Shown here: piece by piece, positions 6,618-6,772 of the stretch
How positions within the stretch are numbered: the first letter of the stretch is position 1
How the letters are laid out: every line of letters begins with the position of its first letter
NCBI GenBank assembly: GCA_030830425.1
Contig: JAURND010000157.1
Location: 1 to 6,772 of the forward strand
Direction: 5' to 3'
Source: Gammaproteobacteria bacterium
GTDB lineage: Bacteria > Pseudomonadota > Gammaproteobacteria > JAURND01
Length of the DNA: 6,772 nt
Program-made: the position numbers and the translations under genes
The notes under the pieces: model-generated
The model's database searches: none
The model's input: the letters and a program-made list of their open reading frames with translations, nothing else
Told to the model about the DNA's origin: nothing

Positions 6618-6646
6618 TTGAATCAGTACAGGTAGAGTGCTATATT
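6618..6646 (+). promoter_or_regulatory. Predicted sigma-70 promoter of tRNA-Pro
   Basis: TTGAAT (6618-6623, four of six matches) is followed after exactly 17 bases by TATATT (6641-6646, five of six matches). Transcription would start near 6653, giving a 5' leader of about 27 bases to be removed by RNase P. An inverted repeat GTACAG (6626-6631) / CTGTAC (6649-6654) brackets the -10 box and could be an operator or a weak rsmE terminator stem. Confidence 0.55.
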
Positions 6647-6679
6647 CGCTGTACAGTAATTTTAGTTGTCACAGATTTA

Positions 6680-6756
6680 CGGGGTATAGCGCAGTCTGGT
6701 AGCGCGCCTGCTTTGGGAGCAGGATGTCGGGGGTTCGAATCCCTCTACCCCGACCA
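6680..6756 (+). tRNA. tRNA-Pro, anticodon TGG
   Basis: The 77-base cloverleaf includes an encoded CCA. Acceptor arms CGGGGTA (6680-6686) and TACCCCG (6746-6752) pair perfectly; A6753 is the discriminator base and CCA occupies 6754-6756. The D-arm is GCGC...GCGC (6689-6692, 6702-6705). The anticodon stem is CCTGC/GCAGG with loop TTTGGGA, so the anticodon is TGG (6714-6716), reading proline codons. The T-arm GGGGG-TTCGAAT-CCCTC (6729-6745) has one G-U pair. C1 opposite G72 is characteristic of bacterial tRNA-Pro. The 16 bases after the gene show no terminator. Confidence 0.97.
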
Positions 6757-6772
6757 GATCAGTATTGATTCA

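Overview
The window looks like an ordinary chromosomal stretch of an AT-leaning gammaproteobacterium. OxyR, CoaD, RNase PH, YggS and RsmE all resemble their Escherichia coli counterparts along their full length. An F-box-like protein and a sugar:proton symporter among compact housekeeping genes suggest a host-associated lineage of the Legionella/Coxiella type. That placement is an inference from gene content, not proof.

Layout, left to right. A structured leader (about 1-128) precedes a 12-helix sugar symporter (129-1535, +). A 127-bp palindromic repeat (1536-1662) fills the gap to the convergent gene oxyR (1675-2580, -). The oxyR upstream region (2581-2731) holds a four-tetrad OxyR-type site overlapping the oxyR promoter. 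A divergent gene, 2732-3427 (+), encodes an F-box-like protein of unknown function. The next intergenic region (3428-3611) carries a second copy of the structured leader seen at the left edge. An overlapping minus-strand pair follows, coaD (4335-3850) then a YfhL-type ferredoxin (3860-3612). Divergent from it is a probable operon rph - yggS - rsmE (4428-6610, +). The window closes with tRNA-Pro(TGG) at 6680-6756, which has its own promoter.

The right half is core metabolism and RNA biology: coenzyme A synthesis (CoaD), an electron carrier, tRNA 3'-end trimming (Rph), pyridoxal phosphate homeostasis (YggS), 16S rRNA methylation (RsmE) and a tRNA. The left half is more unusual. It combines sugar uptake, a peroxide-sensing regulator with both redox cysteines, and a possible host-directed F-box protein whose start region shares the OxyR site.

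Three non-coding observations deserve most attention. (1) The structured leader is duplicated: a -10-like box, a GGGGG/CCCCC hairpin, a second hairpin, and a start-codon region at conserved spacing. One copy precedes the sugar transporter; the other has no gene behind it. (2) The OxyR-type operator sits between oxyR and the F-box gene. (3) A 127-bp palindrome lies between the stop codons of the transporter gene and oxyR. No transposase, CRISPR array, phage gene or replication origin is visible.
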